Of a stretch of 64,000 nt of DNA, positions 47,451 to 59,787 are shown one piece after another. The stretch lies in assembly GCF_965638725.1 (NCBI RefSeq), contig NC_134950.1, positions 23,340,932-23,404,931 on the forward strand, read 5' to 3'. How positions within the stretch are numbered: the first letter of the stretch is position 1; each line of letters opens with the position of its first letter. The translations under genes and the position numbers were made by a program. The notes beneath the pieces were generated by a model that saw only the letters and a list, made by a program, of their open reading frames with translations, was not told the DNA's origin and searched no databases. Source of the DNA: Aptenodytes patagonicus. Its lineage: Eukaryota > Chordata > Aves > Sphenisciformes > Spheniscidae.

Positions 47451-50271
47451 GCAGGGGAGGAGCAGGCTGCAGTGAGCAGGTGCCACTCAGTCTCTTGGAG
47501 GGTCTGTGACCACCTGGAAGAGGGTGGCTGAGCAGGACTGGGTGGCAGCAGTGCCCAGACTCAGTGGGTTAAGAGCAGAGGTTCTTGCATCTGTCCATAT
47601 TTGTCTTCTCTTTGCATCTTCTTAAAAAGTTAATGCATTTATAACCTAGGAGCCATCCTCAAACAGCTGGGTGACATTCACACCCTGAAGAAAAAAAACC
47701 ATGAAGTTTTAATGGGTACACCAGCTGCAAAATGCTGCTTTTGCCCACACTGATAAGGCAATGGAGGCGAGGGCTGGATCTACAGCACCCAGCTGTGGCT
47801 GGTCATCTGGATCACTGAAGCCATGTCCCTCTCGTTATGGTGACGGCTTCACGTTTGCTCCAGTTTGTTTTGTTTTGCCGAGTTTGGTTGCTGGGATTTA
47901 GCACAGCTGGGTGACTTTCATTATCCCACTCAGAGATAACGTGGGAAAACAGCCTTAGTTTTCACTTGCTACAAGGAGACTGGGGACATCTGTTGTGGCT
48001 GGATAGGGTCATCTCAGCAAAGGCCAGAAAGGTACTTCATGCAATGAGGCCCTTCACTGGAAGCATGACATAGTTCTTAGTTGCTATTAAAGACAGATGA
48101 GAGCAGTAAATGCAGCTGATATCAGTAACTGGATCTCACAGAATTTGGCTGTTCCTAACTTGCTTTCATTGATTCTTGGGGTATTTCTACATGTTTTTGG
48201 CAGGCAGTTGTTGTCTCTATCTTACTTGTGCTCTACAGCAACGAAACATTGTCTGAGTGTGGTTACCTTCTTTGCTTGATTTGGTTTTGGTGGGGTTTTT
48301 TACCATGTAAACCATGTGGCTTCCAGTCAATTCGAACCGGGGGCAGAGTGAGCTCATATCTGCCTGCAAAACACCATGTGTGCATACCCCCAGAGTCAGC
48401 TAAGTCAACAGAAAGACTGATAGATTGGGTTGATTTGTGGGGGTCTGCCTTTACGTTCAGGTTCCCATAAACCACTGCCGGGCTCAGAGCACGGCCAGCA
48501 CATGCCTAGCTGTTCACCGGGAGGGATCCAGCCATGAAGTTGCCTTACATGCAGCGTTGCTTTTATGAACCGGCGCACTGGGAGAGGAAACCGTAACACC
48601 GCATCTGGTTGCAGGGAAAGGTACTCAGGAGAGACACAAAACACCAACTGGAGCCTGAAAAGGTATATAACATTTGGCTTAGTGTCCGGGGTCCTAGTAG
48701 ACTCCATGTTTGTCATCACCTGTGGGGAAGGAGTGGGAGACGACTAGAGAGGGGTTGTTTTGCTCTCCTCTCCCTGGAAATCGACAGGTTTTGGTTTTGT
48801 TGCTGCCCCAGATGCCTGGCAGCGCAGTAATCAATCCGCTGTTCCGTGCCCACCTCCCGTTGCAGTGCCAGGCTGTGCTGAGGTTGCAGATCCTGCGGTA
48901 TGAAAACAACCCATGCGCTTGCCTTTATGCAAGTGCTGTGGGCTTGCACCGCAGGTATGTGACTAACCGGCGTTCACACCTCCATCCTTCTCAGCGCAAG
49001 GTCAGGGACCATGCAGGTGCCAGCAGTGCCAGCTCTGGGGCTGGAGAGATGGTGGCAGCGGGTGCTGGAAAAGGCAAACGTGAGAAGTGGGTTGTCAAAG
49101 GGATGCAGTCGGCCACTGCTGCCAGAGTTGGTGCTTGGGCACAGCCGGGTCCTCCTCATCGCCTTGGGCAGAGCTGGTGCTGAAGTAGCAGGGATCCTCC
49201 GTGTCCCAGCACGATACCCTCAGTGGCTCCTACTCCTGTGTTTAGGAAATGTGTCAGAAATTTATCACCACTTACCTCTTGGGTATCAAAGGGAGAAAGG
49301 GGAAAAGTGCGTGTTATCAAGGAAAGGGGAAAGACGGCTGGTGTAAGCCAGACAACAGATGCCAAAAATGCTTTCATTGCTATCTATTCAGCAGCTACTG
49401 ACACTGGGAAACCTTTCTCTATTATCTGTGGAGGAAGAAGTTAACGAAGCGCCTGCCAGAAACACTGTATAATGATGCGTGCAAGGACAGCGAGTTCCCC
49501 TCCCCAGAGCGAAACTCCAGGGCTTTCTTCTGAGATGACCTTTTTGTTCTGCTCTGAACCCCGCCTGCCCACTCATAAAAAGCCAGGCAAAGCCTGGCGA
49601 TTTAGAGTTTACCCATCTAGTGGTGAGGAGCAGAGATTAGCTGCTGGGGAGGCGCTGGGTGATTGGGAGGGACACAGAGATGTCCTGACCAGGACTGGCA
49701 GAGAAATGAAGCAGAGTCAGTTGTTCATTTTGTCCAGATTCAACCCAGGTGAGATTTTCCCCGTGGCCAGATAACAGCTGGGTGGCAAGCCGGGGCTGGG
49801 TGAGGAGAGGGCGGGCAGTGACCAGCGCAGCCTGAAGCCGCCCCCGGGGTTGTTTTGGATGCGGGGTGAAGCAGCCTTGTTTGCAGGGGTGTGCGCACAG
49901 GCACGAGCTGGGCTCCTGGGAGCAGGCTGCAAAATGACACCGTCCTTTGCAGAGGAAAACAGGTCTCCAGTGCCAAGAGCTGACCTGCCTCTGAGTACCT
50001 CAGAGCCATGGGAAGTGCTGGGACCACGGTGTCTCCACGAAGGAAGGATAACGTCACGCTCTCGTTTCTGAGCACGGGCAGTGAAACACCATGTCAAAGG
50101 TGTGCTGAAATTCATCTTTTAATAGATCAGGCTATTCACACACTGGTACATTTAACAGGAGTGTGATAGAGTATTTCCATGTGAGGGTGCAGGCTGGTGA
50201 TTTGTTATTACAAATTAAATACTAGCAGCTACTCGGATAAGATAAGCTACACAGAAGTGGATGGCAGCAGC

Positions 50272-50352
50272 TCAAGGGAAGGGGGAAGAAAACGAGGAGG
50301 AAAATGAGGGAGTGGAAGCACAGGAAAAGAAAAATAAGAAAAAAGCAAAAAC
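50272..50352 (+). repeat. Homopurine-rich low-complexity stretch
   Basis: About 80 bases are almost all A and G (GGGAAGGGGGAAGAAAACG, then AGGAGGAAAATGAGGG and so on to AAAAAAGCAAAAA). No coding or mobile function is visible. Confidence 0.75.
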
Positions 50353-52270
50353 ATTTGAAATTTGCCAAGTGTGATAAACGCTGCAAAGATTTTTTTAAAA
50401 ACTGGAAATGTTCCTTTTTAATATAGGTGGGACTAAAATACAGATGACTGAATTCCTGTTACAGTTTTCTGTTCCTTTCTCCTTATTGGAGAAAGATTTA
50501 TTTGGGAGCAAAAGGATATTTCTATCTTATTTCTTTGTTTTTCTGCACTCGCTATCGCTGTGTGCACGGTTGGTTTCCACGATGCTGTCAGGCACTCGGG
50601 CTCTCATCCAGAAAATACTTAAGCACACGTGTAACAACCCAGCCAGTGTAAGGTTATCCATGTGCTTAGATGACTTTGGGTCAGGATCTTAATATCTCTG
50701 CGGCTCAGATGTGACTTCCACACATCAAGGAGGAGACACAGAAGAGCCACACAATTAGAAAATGTTATTGTGAGACCACAGAGATCCTGGCAAGAGGGCT
50801 CAGGGGGTGATTTGCTACCTGAAACATTATTTCAATCTGGGGGGAAAATCAGTAAATCAATTATTCTCCAGAAAGTGCTGCTTTTGGGCAGAAATATTCA
50901 GTCTAAATGAAACAGGTTAGGTTAAACCGTGCAGATAGCAGAGTTTGAGAGGAGAGGGGTGGGCTGTGCTTCCCGGCCCAGCAGTCCCCCAGGACAAGGG
51001 AGGGTGACCACCAATGGGGCAAACAACAGTGACCCCTCCTGCCCACGCGGCTCTTTGCCGAAATACCATTGCAGATGAAGACCTTTGTTTCCAAATATCC
51101 TTGGCTTGTTTTAAAAATGCCCAAAACACTTTCTTTGATCCAAAGTGATATTTTTTTCCCTGCATGTTGCCAAGTAATCAATTCTTGTTTGATCCAATTG
51201 ACTTTTCCCAGTTTTCTTTCTGTTTGGCCCCCAGATAAGTGCACACAACTCAAATGCATCAATTAATGGAAAGCATCCACAGTCAGCAGCAAAGTCAGTC
51301 TCCTGGCTGGTCCCTTAGGAGGTACTGATCACGATTGCTAGATGATGGGATATTTTGCCAGCTAAGAGTATTTCAGTTTTCATCTGCTCTTTTAAGTTTT
51401 TGAGCTTGTTTCCTGGTGCTTCAGTGCCAGTGAGGTGGGACCCCTGCAAGGGTGATTCCCATCCAGCACACTCGCTACTGCCCAGAGGCCAAATGTTTGA
51501 CGTGGTGGCCAACCTCAACTACTCTCACTCTTCTGGCTGTGGTTTGGGGGACAGCACAGGCTTGAGGTCCTTCCCAACAGGCAGAAAGGCATAAGGCCAC
51601 CCTCTTGGGGGAGAGGCTCAGTGCTGCAGACTCTAGCAGTGTTGTGACGCCAAGTCTCTGGGCCAGGGAATGGGCCCTGGCTCCTTTTAGCTGCCGGAGT
51701 AGATGTAGTCCCAGAAGATGTGCAAGGTGGCAGAAAGTGAGTTTCATCTTACTCATGGTTCAAGATGCTTTTCCCATCTAACCAATGAGTAGTGCAGAGC
51801 CGAGGGCAAGGAACCAGCCCTGCATTGCAAGGGAAATCCAGGAGAATGGGCAGAGAGAGGAGAGGACGTGGGGACATCGGCATAGGGGAGGAGATGCGGG
51901 AGGGCTGCACCAGCTCCAGAAGTGATCAGCTCCCATGAGGAGGCAGGTGCAAGTAAAAGTTTTAAAAGATCATGTGAGAAGATGTTGCATATCTCAGGAG
52001 GAAGAAAAATCAACGTAATCCTGCTTAAGGATAGATGATGGCATTATTTAGGCTCAAGTGCCAGAAAAATTGTTGCAGACCAAGTGATCCTTTCTACAAA
52101 CTATATCACAAAAAGGCAACTTGTGGTGCAAGAGCTCTCCACCACCCCTCAGCAGCACCCATCAGAGGTCTTTGTTTGGGAGCAAGTCCTCACTGCCGAT
52201 GCTCACACCCTCCCAGCGCTCGGGTCTGGTGGCTCTTCTCAGTGCTAGGAAGGGGGCTGGGGGAATCCCT

Positions 52271-52319
52271 AAAGCCACTGGTGCTGTACAGTGGCTTTGC
52301 TCTGTACAGTGGCTTTGCT
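52271..52319. repeat. 18-bp tandem repeat overlapping a 10-bp hairpin stem
   Basis: CTGTACAGTGGCTTTGCT occurs twice head to tail (52284-52301 and 52302-52319). AAAGCCACTG at 52271-52280 is the exact complement of CAGTGGCTTT, found in both copies (52289-52298 and 52307-52316). The left arm can thus pair with either copy, with a loop of 8 or 26 nt. Confidence 0.85.
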
Positions 52320-55300
52320 CCTGAAAGGGGAACCCTTCACCGTCCCTGGGAGCAGGAATTAGTGGCACTAAAGAGCCATGACAGATATATGGAGAGCGTA
52401 GGATTTTCTTACAGTGCTGCATTCCTGGGAAACCATCTTCCACCTGATTTGACTCGAACAATAATTCTTTCACTGGGCCACCGTCAGTGAATGGGGTGGG
52501 CTGAACCACTTTCCTTTGTTTTTATTTCAAACCCCCCTGTGCTGGTAGCGCCACGTCAGCTGTATCAAAACTAAAATGTCTTTTCCTGTAGGTTTTTTTC
52601 CACCCTGTTTTTCTACAAAAGCAAAAGTCAACATGACAACATTTTGCTGAGCCCTGTTTCTGTCTCGTTTTTATCTGTATTACGGATGCCAACGGAAACA
52701 TTAGCCACTCTTTCAAACAGCAAGATGAAGAGGCCAGCAAAACACATGTGGTTTGTTTTTTATATGTATATATTACATTAAAATCATGCCTACTTGCTTT
52801 TTTTCTTCCTTTTATTTTTAAAACCAGTAAAACGTCATGGATATTTGAGGGAAGATTTCAAGATGAAGCACTTTTCTAAGTGTTGTTTCGATAAGAGGAA
52901 AGCCAAGAGTGGATTCTCAGCTGCTTACATGGATGTGGCTCCTTTCTGAGAGCGGGGTGGCTTTGCTGATTGACACCAGGGAAGATCTAGTCTTTTGTGG
53001 GTTCAAAGATCAACCCATATAGAGTTTCTGCTCCCTGCGTGTCTTCCATTTTATGGGCAAACAAATGTTATCTATTGTTAGCTCTGCAGAGCCAAAAGAA
53101 GCAGGGGAGGAAAAGCTGGATTGTGTGCCACCTTGTAGCACTGTATCTGTGTGTAAGTTATTACATAGGTCCCAATACATGTATGCTATAGGTGGGTTTA
53201 GGTATTATAGACATCTATGTGTATATTATGATGTTTAACACATATTACTGCACTCAGTGAAGCTCTGGCAGACCGTCCATCATGCTGGGGGTGAGGGAGC
53301 CAACCCATGTCCCCTGGTAGTGCCTGCCGTGGGCCCCAGACGTGGAGGGGCGGGAGGAAGAGAGGGGGTCCCAAATGCAGGATAGAGACCTTTCCGCATG
53401 AAGCACCGTGTCCCCATAGTGGGAGGAGGGGTGTGAGTCTTCGTACCGTGGTCCCAGATGGATGCAATGCATTTGTTTCTCAGCAGGCTTCAGCCTTTAA
53501 ATATCTTTTATGTATTTTTCCAGTCAGCGCCCGTGTCTCATTGCTTTGTGCTCACTTGGTTGATTGACACTACAGAAGAGACTGGTTTGGTGCTGGGGGT
53601 TTTATCATGGAAAAGCTAAGTTAAATCACAGAATATAGGCTTTTCTGCCACTTTTAACAGGATTCTTTGGTCCTCCGAGGATGAATGCTGCTGCTTTCAT
53701 TTCTGTGTCTGTCTGCATGGTGCAAAGGTCTCCCTTGCCCCTAGTCCTGGAAAGTTTGGTGGGTTACAGCAAGTGCTGGGGAGAAGTGGAGATTTTGGTC
53801 AGAAATTCAGAAAATCTCCCTGTGGAGGAGTCATCCCCAGCCACCATCAGTCAGAAGGCACAGCAGGGCCTCCACCAAGCCCTGGGAACTGGGAACAGCA
53901 CATTTTAGGCTGCCATTATCATATGTTTTTCAGAGCATTGGTCATTTTTCTTTTTCACTTAGTGTCTTTCAACTGGCTGAAAATTATAACCTTCACAATG
54001 TATAATTAGTACATCCTTATAAACACCATACATGGTTAAAAAACTCCCCCGGGCTCTTGCCCTGCAGCAGAAATACTCCATAAAGGAGAGTGAAAGGGTT
54101 ATTTTTATGCCGGAGGACAGAGGAGCTCTGCACACCCGTCTATCTGTAGGTGTGGAGGACCGGGCTTGGTGGAGCGGGCATGGGTCCCCAGGCAGCTGCT
54201 GCGGGGAGCTCCGGGGGGACCCTGCCCGGCTGCCTCTGCCAGCCCTTTAGAGCATCAGCAAAATGCTATCGAAATGTTTGGGACAATTCAAATGCATGTG
54301 TTGTATTGTCCGCTTTTGTGAAAGGGCCTTTAAAAGAATCAAAACCATTAAAATCTCCCCCAGGTGCACACCTGTTTGACAGACTAATAGAAAGTAATGC
54401 ACTACGCAGTGTTGAAGGATATCTTTTTAAACTGCAACCCCAAACTTTCTGTTGTATTGTACAAACATTGCCATTAAGTGAAAAAATACATCTGTATGTT
54501 ATGGTACAATTTTACTCGTAGGTGTTGACATGAAGTTTCAGCCTTCTATAGTGGATTACTATGTGTGATTGTATGTAACGCGTAGTAATCAGTGGGGTTT
54601 TTAAAATTAATCTCATTATTCCTGTTCTGTTAAACTGTGACAGGTTTCCCAGCTAATTGTGAATATTTTCTTTTTAAGGCATGAATTTTAGACAGTGAGA
54701 GCTGCCTTATTCTATTGCAATAACTCTTTGAGCCCTCTTCACCACTTGGCACCGAGGCCCAGGGGACAGCTCATGATCCCAGAGGGCTTTGCCCCCTGCT
54801 GTGAATTCCCCCTGGGAAGCCCCAGTGCAGTGACGGTGTTGGAAAGGTGGTTTATAGGCTGTGCTGGAGAGAGAGACGCGTGTCTTACTAGATGCTACAG
54901 AAACCAGCATTGGCTGTTGTTGCTGTTGAGATAAATATCCCAAGTGCCTGCTGCTCTCATGCTTAGGAGCAGGGTACAGAGGAGGGTGATGGGGCTCAGT
55001 GGTCCCCACTGCCCCTGCCGTCCTTCCTCTGCCTTAGATGGAGGGAAGCCCTCCCCAGCACCTCTTCACACCCTTTCCTGGGTTGTCTTTTCTTTTTTTT
55101 TCTTTTTTTTTTTAATATTTTCTGTTTCGCCTGTTGCAAAGGGGCAAAAGCCAACTTCAGCTGAGGATGCCCAGTGTTTGTGTTTGCAGATCCTACATGG
55201 CTTTACATCCACTTCCATTTTCACCAGAGCCATCTATTGCGGTTGACTCCTTGTATTTCATATCCCAGGCACCGGTCAGTAACCATCACTGACTCAGATG

Positions 55301-56138
55301 AGCACAGGAGTATTTTCTTGTTGCTGCCACTTTGCCTTTCCTCCCTGCTTCTCGCAGGTGAAGGTCTCTCCCTCCTCCCGGGCTCTCCTGTGTCCTGCCC
55401 CTTGTATGTGTGCTGCGGTGTTCTGGTAAGGTGATGTGCAGAGAGAAAAAAAGGGAATTTGTGGAAAGGAGTGGATTCTAGCTAGAGTTACAAGGAAATC
55501 TGAGACACTGGTGTCGTGTCTCTGCCTGCAGGATAAGGCTGCGGAGGTGAGTCGGAGCCAGGTGGAGGCAGGCACTGCTTTGTTCCCCTTCCCGGGGTGC
55601 TTTGCCAGGAGCAACAGGAGAAGTGTCATGGGCAGAAGCAGGCGAGCATGAGGGGCTGGTAGCCGAGGCTCAGGCACACGAGGTTGAGCTGGCCAGGCAC
55701 CTCCAGGGGCCGGTCCACAGCCCCGCACGGGCAGAGATGCTGAACACCACAGACGCATCTCTGTGGCTATGAATGAAACTTCAGCTGTGTGTCATTTTGA
55801 AAGACCCAAATTTTAGCCAGCTGGTGCAGCACCCGGCTGCACATCATCGAGGTGCCCAGGGGCACATGGAGGGCAGCGCTTTTGCCCCTTTGCTTAGGTG
55901 AACCAGGCGTATAAGGGGTTTTTTCTGCTCGAGGCTGGGGATGCAGGAGGAAGAGGAAGAGGGAGGTGCATTTTCTTACAAGGACAGGGTTAAGAGAGCG
56001 TCGGCGATGGGACCAACCCCCGGCGCAGCCAGCTCCAGCAAGCCCTTGGTGTTTGGGTTGTCCGGGCGCCCGTGATGGTTCCAATGTGTGCGCAGTATGA
56101 CAGATGACCTATTGAAATAATTTCGGAGCAGTGCTGGG

Positions 56139-56152
56139 GTTGCCAGGACAAC
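56139..56152 (+). promoter_or_regulatory. RFX-type X-box candidate
   Basis: GTTGCCAGGACAAC is an inverted pair of GTTGCC/GTTGTC half-sites and differs from the symmetric RFX consensus at two central positions. It lies 42 bp upstream of a perfect CRE inside the CpG block; RFX and CREB factors are known to act together at some promoters. Binding is inference. Confidence 0.4.
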
Positions 56153-56194
56153 CAGTGCTCCCTGGGCTTGTGCCGGGCCATGTGACAGCCGCCT

Positions 56195-56202
56195 TGACGT
56201 CA
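56195..56202. promoter_or_regulatory. Perfect cAMP response element
   Basis: TGACGTCA, the palindromic full CRE, is within the CpG-rich block, with CATGTGAC just upstream. CRE sites with intact CpG in such blocks are typical of unmethylated promoters. Confidence 0.6.
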
Positions 56203-56276
56203 GCTGGAGGCAGAGCCTGCGGTTTCGGCCGCGCAGCCAAAGCCTTGTGAGAACCTAGTGGATGCTGGATTTATCC

Positions 56277-56303
56277 CCGCCGCCACCGCCACCGCCGCTG
56301 CTG
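56277..56303 (+). repeat. GCC-type trinucleotide repeat
   Basis: CCG/CCA units run into GCTGCTG. Repeats of this kind are frequent in GC-rich vertebrate 5' untranslated regions and can form stable RNA structure. Confidence 0.85.
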
Positions 56304-59300
56304 TTTCTCAGGGGCTGCCAGAGCATGGACTATTAAAAACTTGCATTTCTGCAGTGTGAGGTAACCATTTGCTTTATGTTCTTGTCAGGTATTTTTTTTT
56401 TTCCTTTAAAAAAAAATAGGATAGAAAGCAGCTTATCATGCCTGATATTTTTTTCACTTGTTTGTTTTGGCTGGAAGTTTGCCTTGATGAACAAGCCCGG
56501 CACTATCAGATAAATGCAAAGCCGCTTCCAGTTACTAATTCTGTGTGCAGACTGCAAAGCGGAGTTAAATTTAGATTAATGATCCATGAAAGGAGAATAA
56601 AATGATATTGTTCTCGTTTGACACTTTAGGAATATAAATGAACACAAGTAATCCTAGGCTAATGCATTCAGGAGTTAAAAGAAATTATGTTTAGGTATTG
56701 TGTTGATTTGGGCATCTCTACAGCTTTATACCTCTGTTGGAACTTGTAGGTTTTTAATGCTGTCCAATTCAGGCGGGTTTGTACCCAACGTGTTCAGTGA
56801 GAGGGAAACCAGCAGCCAATGCAGCTAGGAACAGCTTGAAATCCAACTCCCAAAGTTCGAGTCTTTAAATCATCTTTGTTCACAGGGAGTCCCCACACCC
56901 CGCACGCTCCCCGGGCTTTCTGTCCCGCTCCCGGGGCATGTGGCACTCTTGACCATATAGTGTTTACAGAGGGAAGGACCAAGAGCTTCCTGAAAAATTA
57001 TCTGAAATATGCTAAGAGAGCAACGTTGCTGTAACACAGGCTTTTACCCTTTTTCTCACACGCACATGCACGGCTTGTTTTTTGCTTTTTTTTTTCTGTT
57101 GTGGGTTGAGGGCGGTTAGACTAGCTAAAAAAAGAACTGCAGCATGAAGAGCACCGCGGTAATTGAAAAATTAAATGCTGTTTGGGTCTTTTTGTCAAAA
57201 GAAGAGGGAGTTTGGGTCTGTTTCTGTATTGCACTTACTCCGAGGAGGCTGTTGTGGGGAAGGAGATCCCAGGGCTCCTGAAGCGTAGTGCCACAGCCTG
57301 AGTTTGTTTGTGTGGGAACGTATAGATTCATTTTAAGAACAGTTTACAGCTGAAGCATCGTGTGCGTTGTTTCCTGGAAAAGTATGCTAGATTGTTCTTA
57401 TCTCCTCTAATTATATACTCCTGTTCCCTTCCTCCTAAAGTTCAAAGGGTTTATTGATAATGGTAATGATTTTCTAAAGCAGCTGCCACTCTGAAACGAT
57501 CACAGAGCTACAAAACAATTTAAAACACAGAGCAATAAAAGATAAAAAAATTCTATAAAAATTATTCTGATGTTACCAAATGCAGCAGAATTAATTGTTT
57601 CAGAAAGGGAGCCAAGGCAGAGATTAAAACTGCACTTCTGTAAGGAAAGTTATGGCTTAGTGCTCTGGATTTCACTGCATTTGGCATTCTTAACAGAGTA
57701 ACAAGAATAAATGCATCTGAAACCTTTAAACCATTTCACTTGGCATTATTATCTCATCTGCTCTTTCCAATTTAACTCTAAAATATCGATGTTTGAGGGG
57801 GTGAAATATTTTAAAATTTCTTTATTAAATTCTTCACCTGATGCCAAGGCATCAGTGCATGAGGAATATTGACTGGCTCCACGTGGGTAAGTTTTAGAAA
57901 GGTTTACAGGAGCCTCGCAGCTTCGCCGGGGAGGTGCTAGCACCCTGTGCGCAGCCTTCCCGCAGGGCTCTAGGCATCCTCTCCCAGGCGAGCCGGCCGG
58001 CTGGCATGGGGAGCCGTGTTTCAGCTGATGGCGGTCCATGCCCCCCCAGCTGCATGTGAGTCCACCCGGAGCCTGGGCGGTGGGGTGGGAGGGGAGGGCA
58101 GGGGAAGGTGGCTGATGTGACCCACCACCCTCCGAGGTCTGCCTGTTTGCCAGCTTACATCGGTAAGGCAAGTCCAGAGAGGGACTGGGGCATGGAGTAC
58201 GGGGACAGATTTGAGCTGAGCAGCACCTGCCATTCAAGAAAAGGCAGTCACCTTCACGTCTGGAGGATTTGGCTCCACATATAGCTGTGGTTGCCTGCCA
58301 GGTTTGACTTCAGTCATCAGTGTGGCAATGATGCTTGATGAGGGCTGGGGCTTTACCTCATTCATTTAGGTTTGAATACAGCGTCCTGTAACATTTGATG
58401 CCTTGAAAATACCTGCAAGATGAAAAATAATTGATGCAGCTTTTGCTCAAGAGCTATTCATCAGAAATATTTTAAAAATAGGTTCCTCATCTCCAGCTGG
58501 AATGGACATATCTTGCTTTAGCGATACTGAGCAAGTCTTCAAAAGGCACTAACTTGACTTGAGAGAGGATGATAAACTGCTTCATGTTTTACCAGAAGGG
58601 TCCCAGCCGTGTTGTGGCAGGAGGTCTGAGAGGCAGCATTACTGGGGAAGCTGGTGAGTGCTGCTGAGGTTGCACAGGGATGTGTACTACTTGGCAGAGT
58701 GACCGGCTCTATCCCCTCTTGTTGAGTCTTAGGGGGCTTTGGGCATCCCATCAGCCCAGGCCCCTTTGAGCCCCGGAGGTGGGGATGGCCGAGACATGGT
58801 CGGGCAGGCAGCTCGCAGGCAGTGCGGGAGTCTGCAACTGGAGGAAAAGGCACAAGTCCCTCCTCAGGAGAAGGGCAGGGGATGGTGTGTGAGAGCTGTC
58901 CCAGGGCTGTGTGCCTCTGCTCGGTGATTTCATGCTCTCATTTTCACTGGTCAACTCTGTACCAAGCCCTTTCGACAAACACTTGGATTTTACCTTGAGA
59001 GTGTGTGAAATTGCCAGGCAATGTAATGCTAAGCATCCCGTCATCACTGCCCTGCCATGGTTTCACCCACCATGAGAAAAGAACAAACAGCCTGTAGGTT
59101 CCCCTACCTCTGAGAGGCGGGGAAGGTCGCTGCAGCCCATCCCTCATCTTCTGCCCAACGCCACAACCATTACACTGCCAGCTTACTTGGACTTGAAATC
59201 CTCTGACATAAAGAGAAAAAAAATGAGATGCACACAGGCTTGGTGACACTTCATCGTCTTCTGGGGAGGCCAGGTTGACCCTCATACCTCCCAGCAACCT

Positions 59301-59753
59301 TCATATCATTTGCAAATGTCACCCCCTTGCATGCACACGAGGAGGAGGCGATCTCTTCTGACAGTCTCCTTGTCCACGGAGAAGGGGGAGCAGACCGGCA
59401 ATTCCTGAGGAATCTGAGCACTTCACCTTAGGAGATACCTTAGCCAAAACCAGGACTGAGATCTCTTGGAGTCACTTCTCACAGAAGTGGATGCAGCTAG
59501 GGAAATTAAGGAACAGACATGAGCTGTTGATGCCTCTAGCCTGGTAATAATAACACACTCAAGCCTTTAGCATGCTCTACCTTGATCTGGTTAAGTTGAT
59601 GGGCAATGACAATCTAAATTTAGACTAGAAGCATAATAAAGCCTAAAAAAACCTTGCAATGCAGAGCACTGACACCTTCTTGCATTTTTTCAGACAAAAT
59701 GAGATTTCTGCTGTCTTTTTAAAGGTCCTACCCACTACTGAAGGCAATATTTT

Positions 59754-59787
59754 GGGGGGGAATAAAATCCCGGGGGGGGGGGAGGGG
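59754..59787 (+). repeat. Clustered G-runs, quadruplex-capable
   Basis: Seven G (59754-59760), eleven G (59772-59782) and four G (59784-59787) lie within 34 bp, separated by AT-rich spacer and one A. The number and spacing of G-runs allow a G-quadruplex on the plus strand. No gene lies nearby. Confidence 0.7.

Larger units (their letters stand above)
47346..55979. other. Unique non-coding DNA, no gene recognised
   Basis: No exon is supported. It includes a CTCF-like motif (about 47434-47450), a purine-rich low-complexity stretch (50272-50352), a hairpin plus 18-bp tandem repeat (52271-52319) and T-rich tracts at about 55089-55113. Frames up to 157 codons (48710-49183) overlap opposite-strand frames and show no domain. 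Confidence 0.55.
55980..56360 (+). promoter_or_regulatory. CpG-rich promoter-like block, candidate untranslated first exon
   Basis: About 20 CpGs lie within 350 bp, against strong CpG depletion nearby. Recognisable sites, in order, are an RFX X-box-like motif (56139-56152), a perfect CRE (56195-56202), GGCCGCGC-type GC boxes (about 56227) and a GCC-rich repeat (56277-56303), as is common in vertebrate 5' UTRs. A possible splice donor, GTGAG/GTAACC, lies near 56358-56361. The first ATG (56324) is followed by a stop two codons later, so an exon here would be non-coding. Plus orientation is inferred from the order CRE, then GCC repeat, then donor. The gene, if any, would lie beyond the window or in long introns; I cannot name it. 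Confidence 0.45.

Noticed and set aside
59613-59624. 12-bp palindrome TCTAAATTTAGA
   Set aside because: Expected many times by chance in AT-rich DNA of this length.
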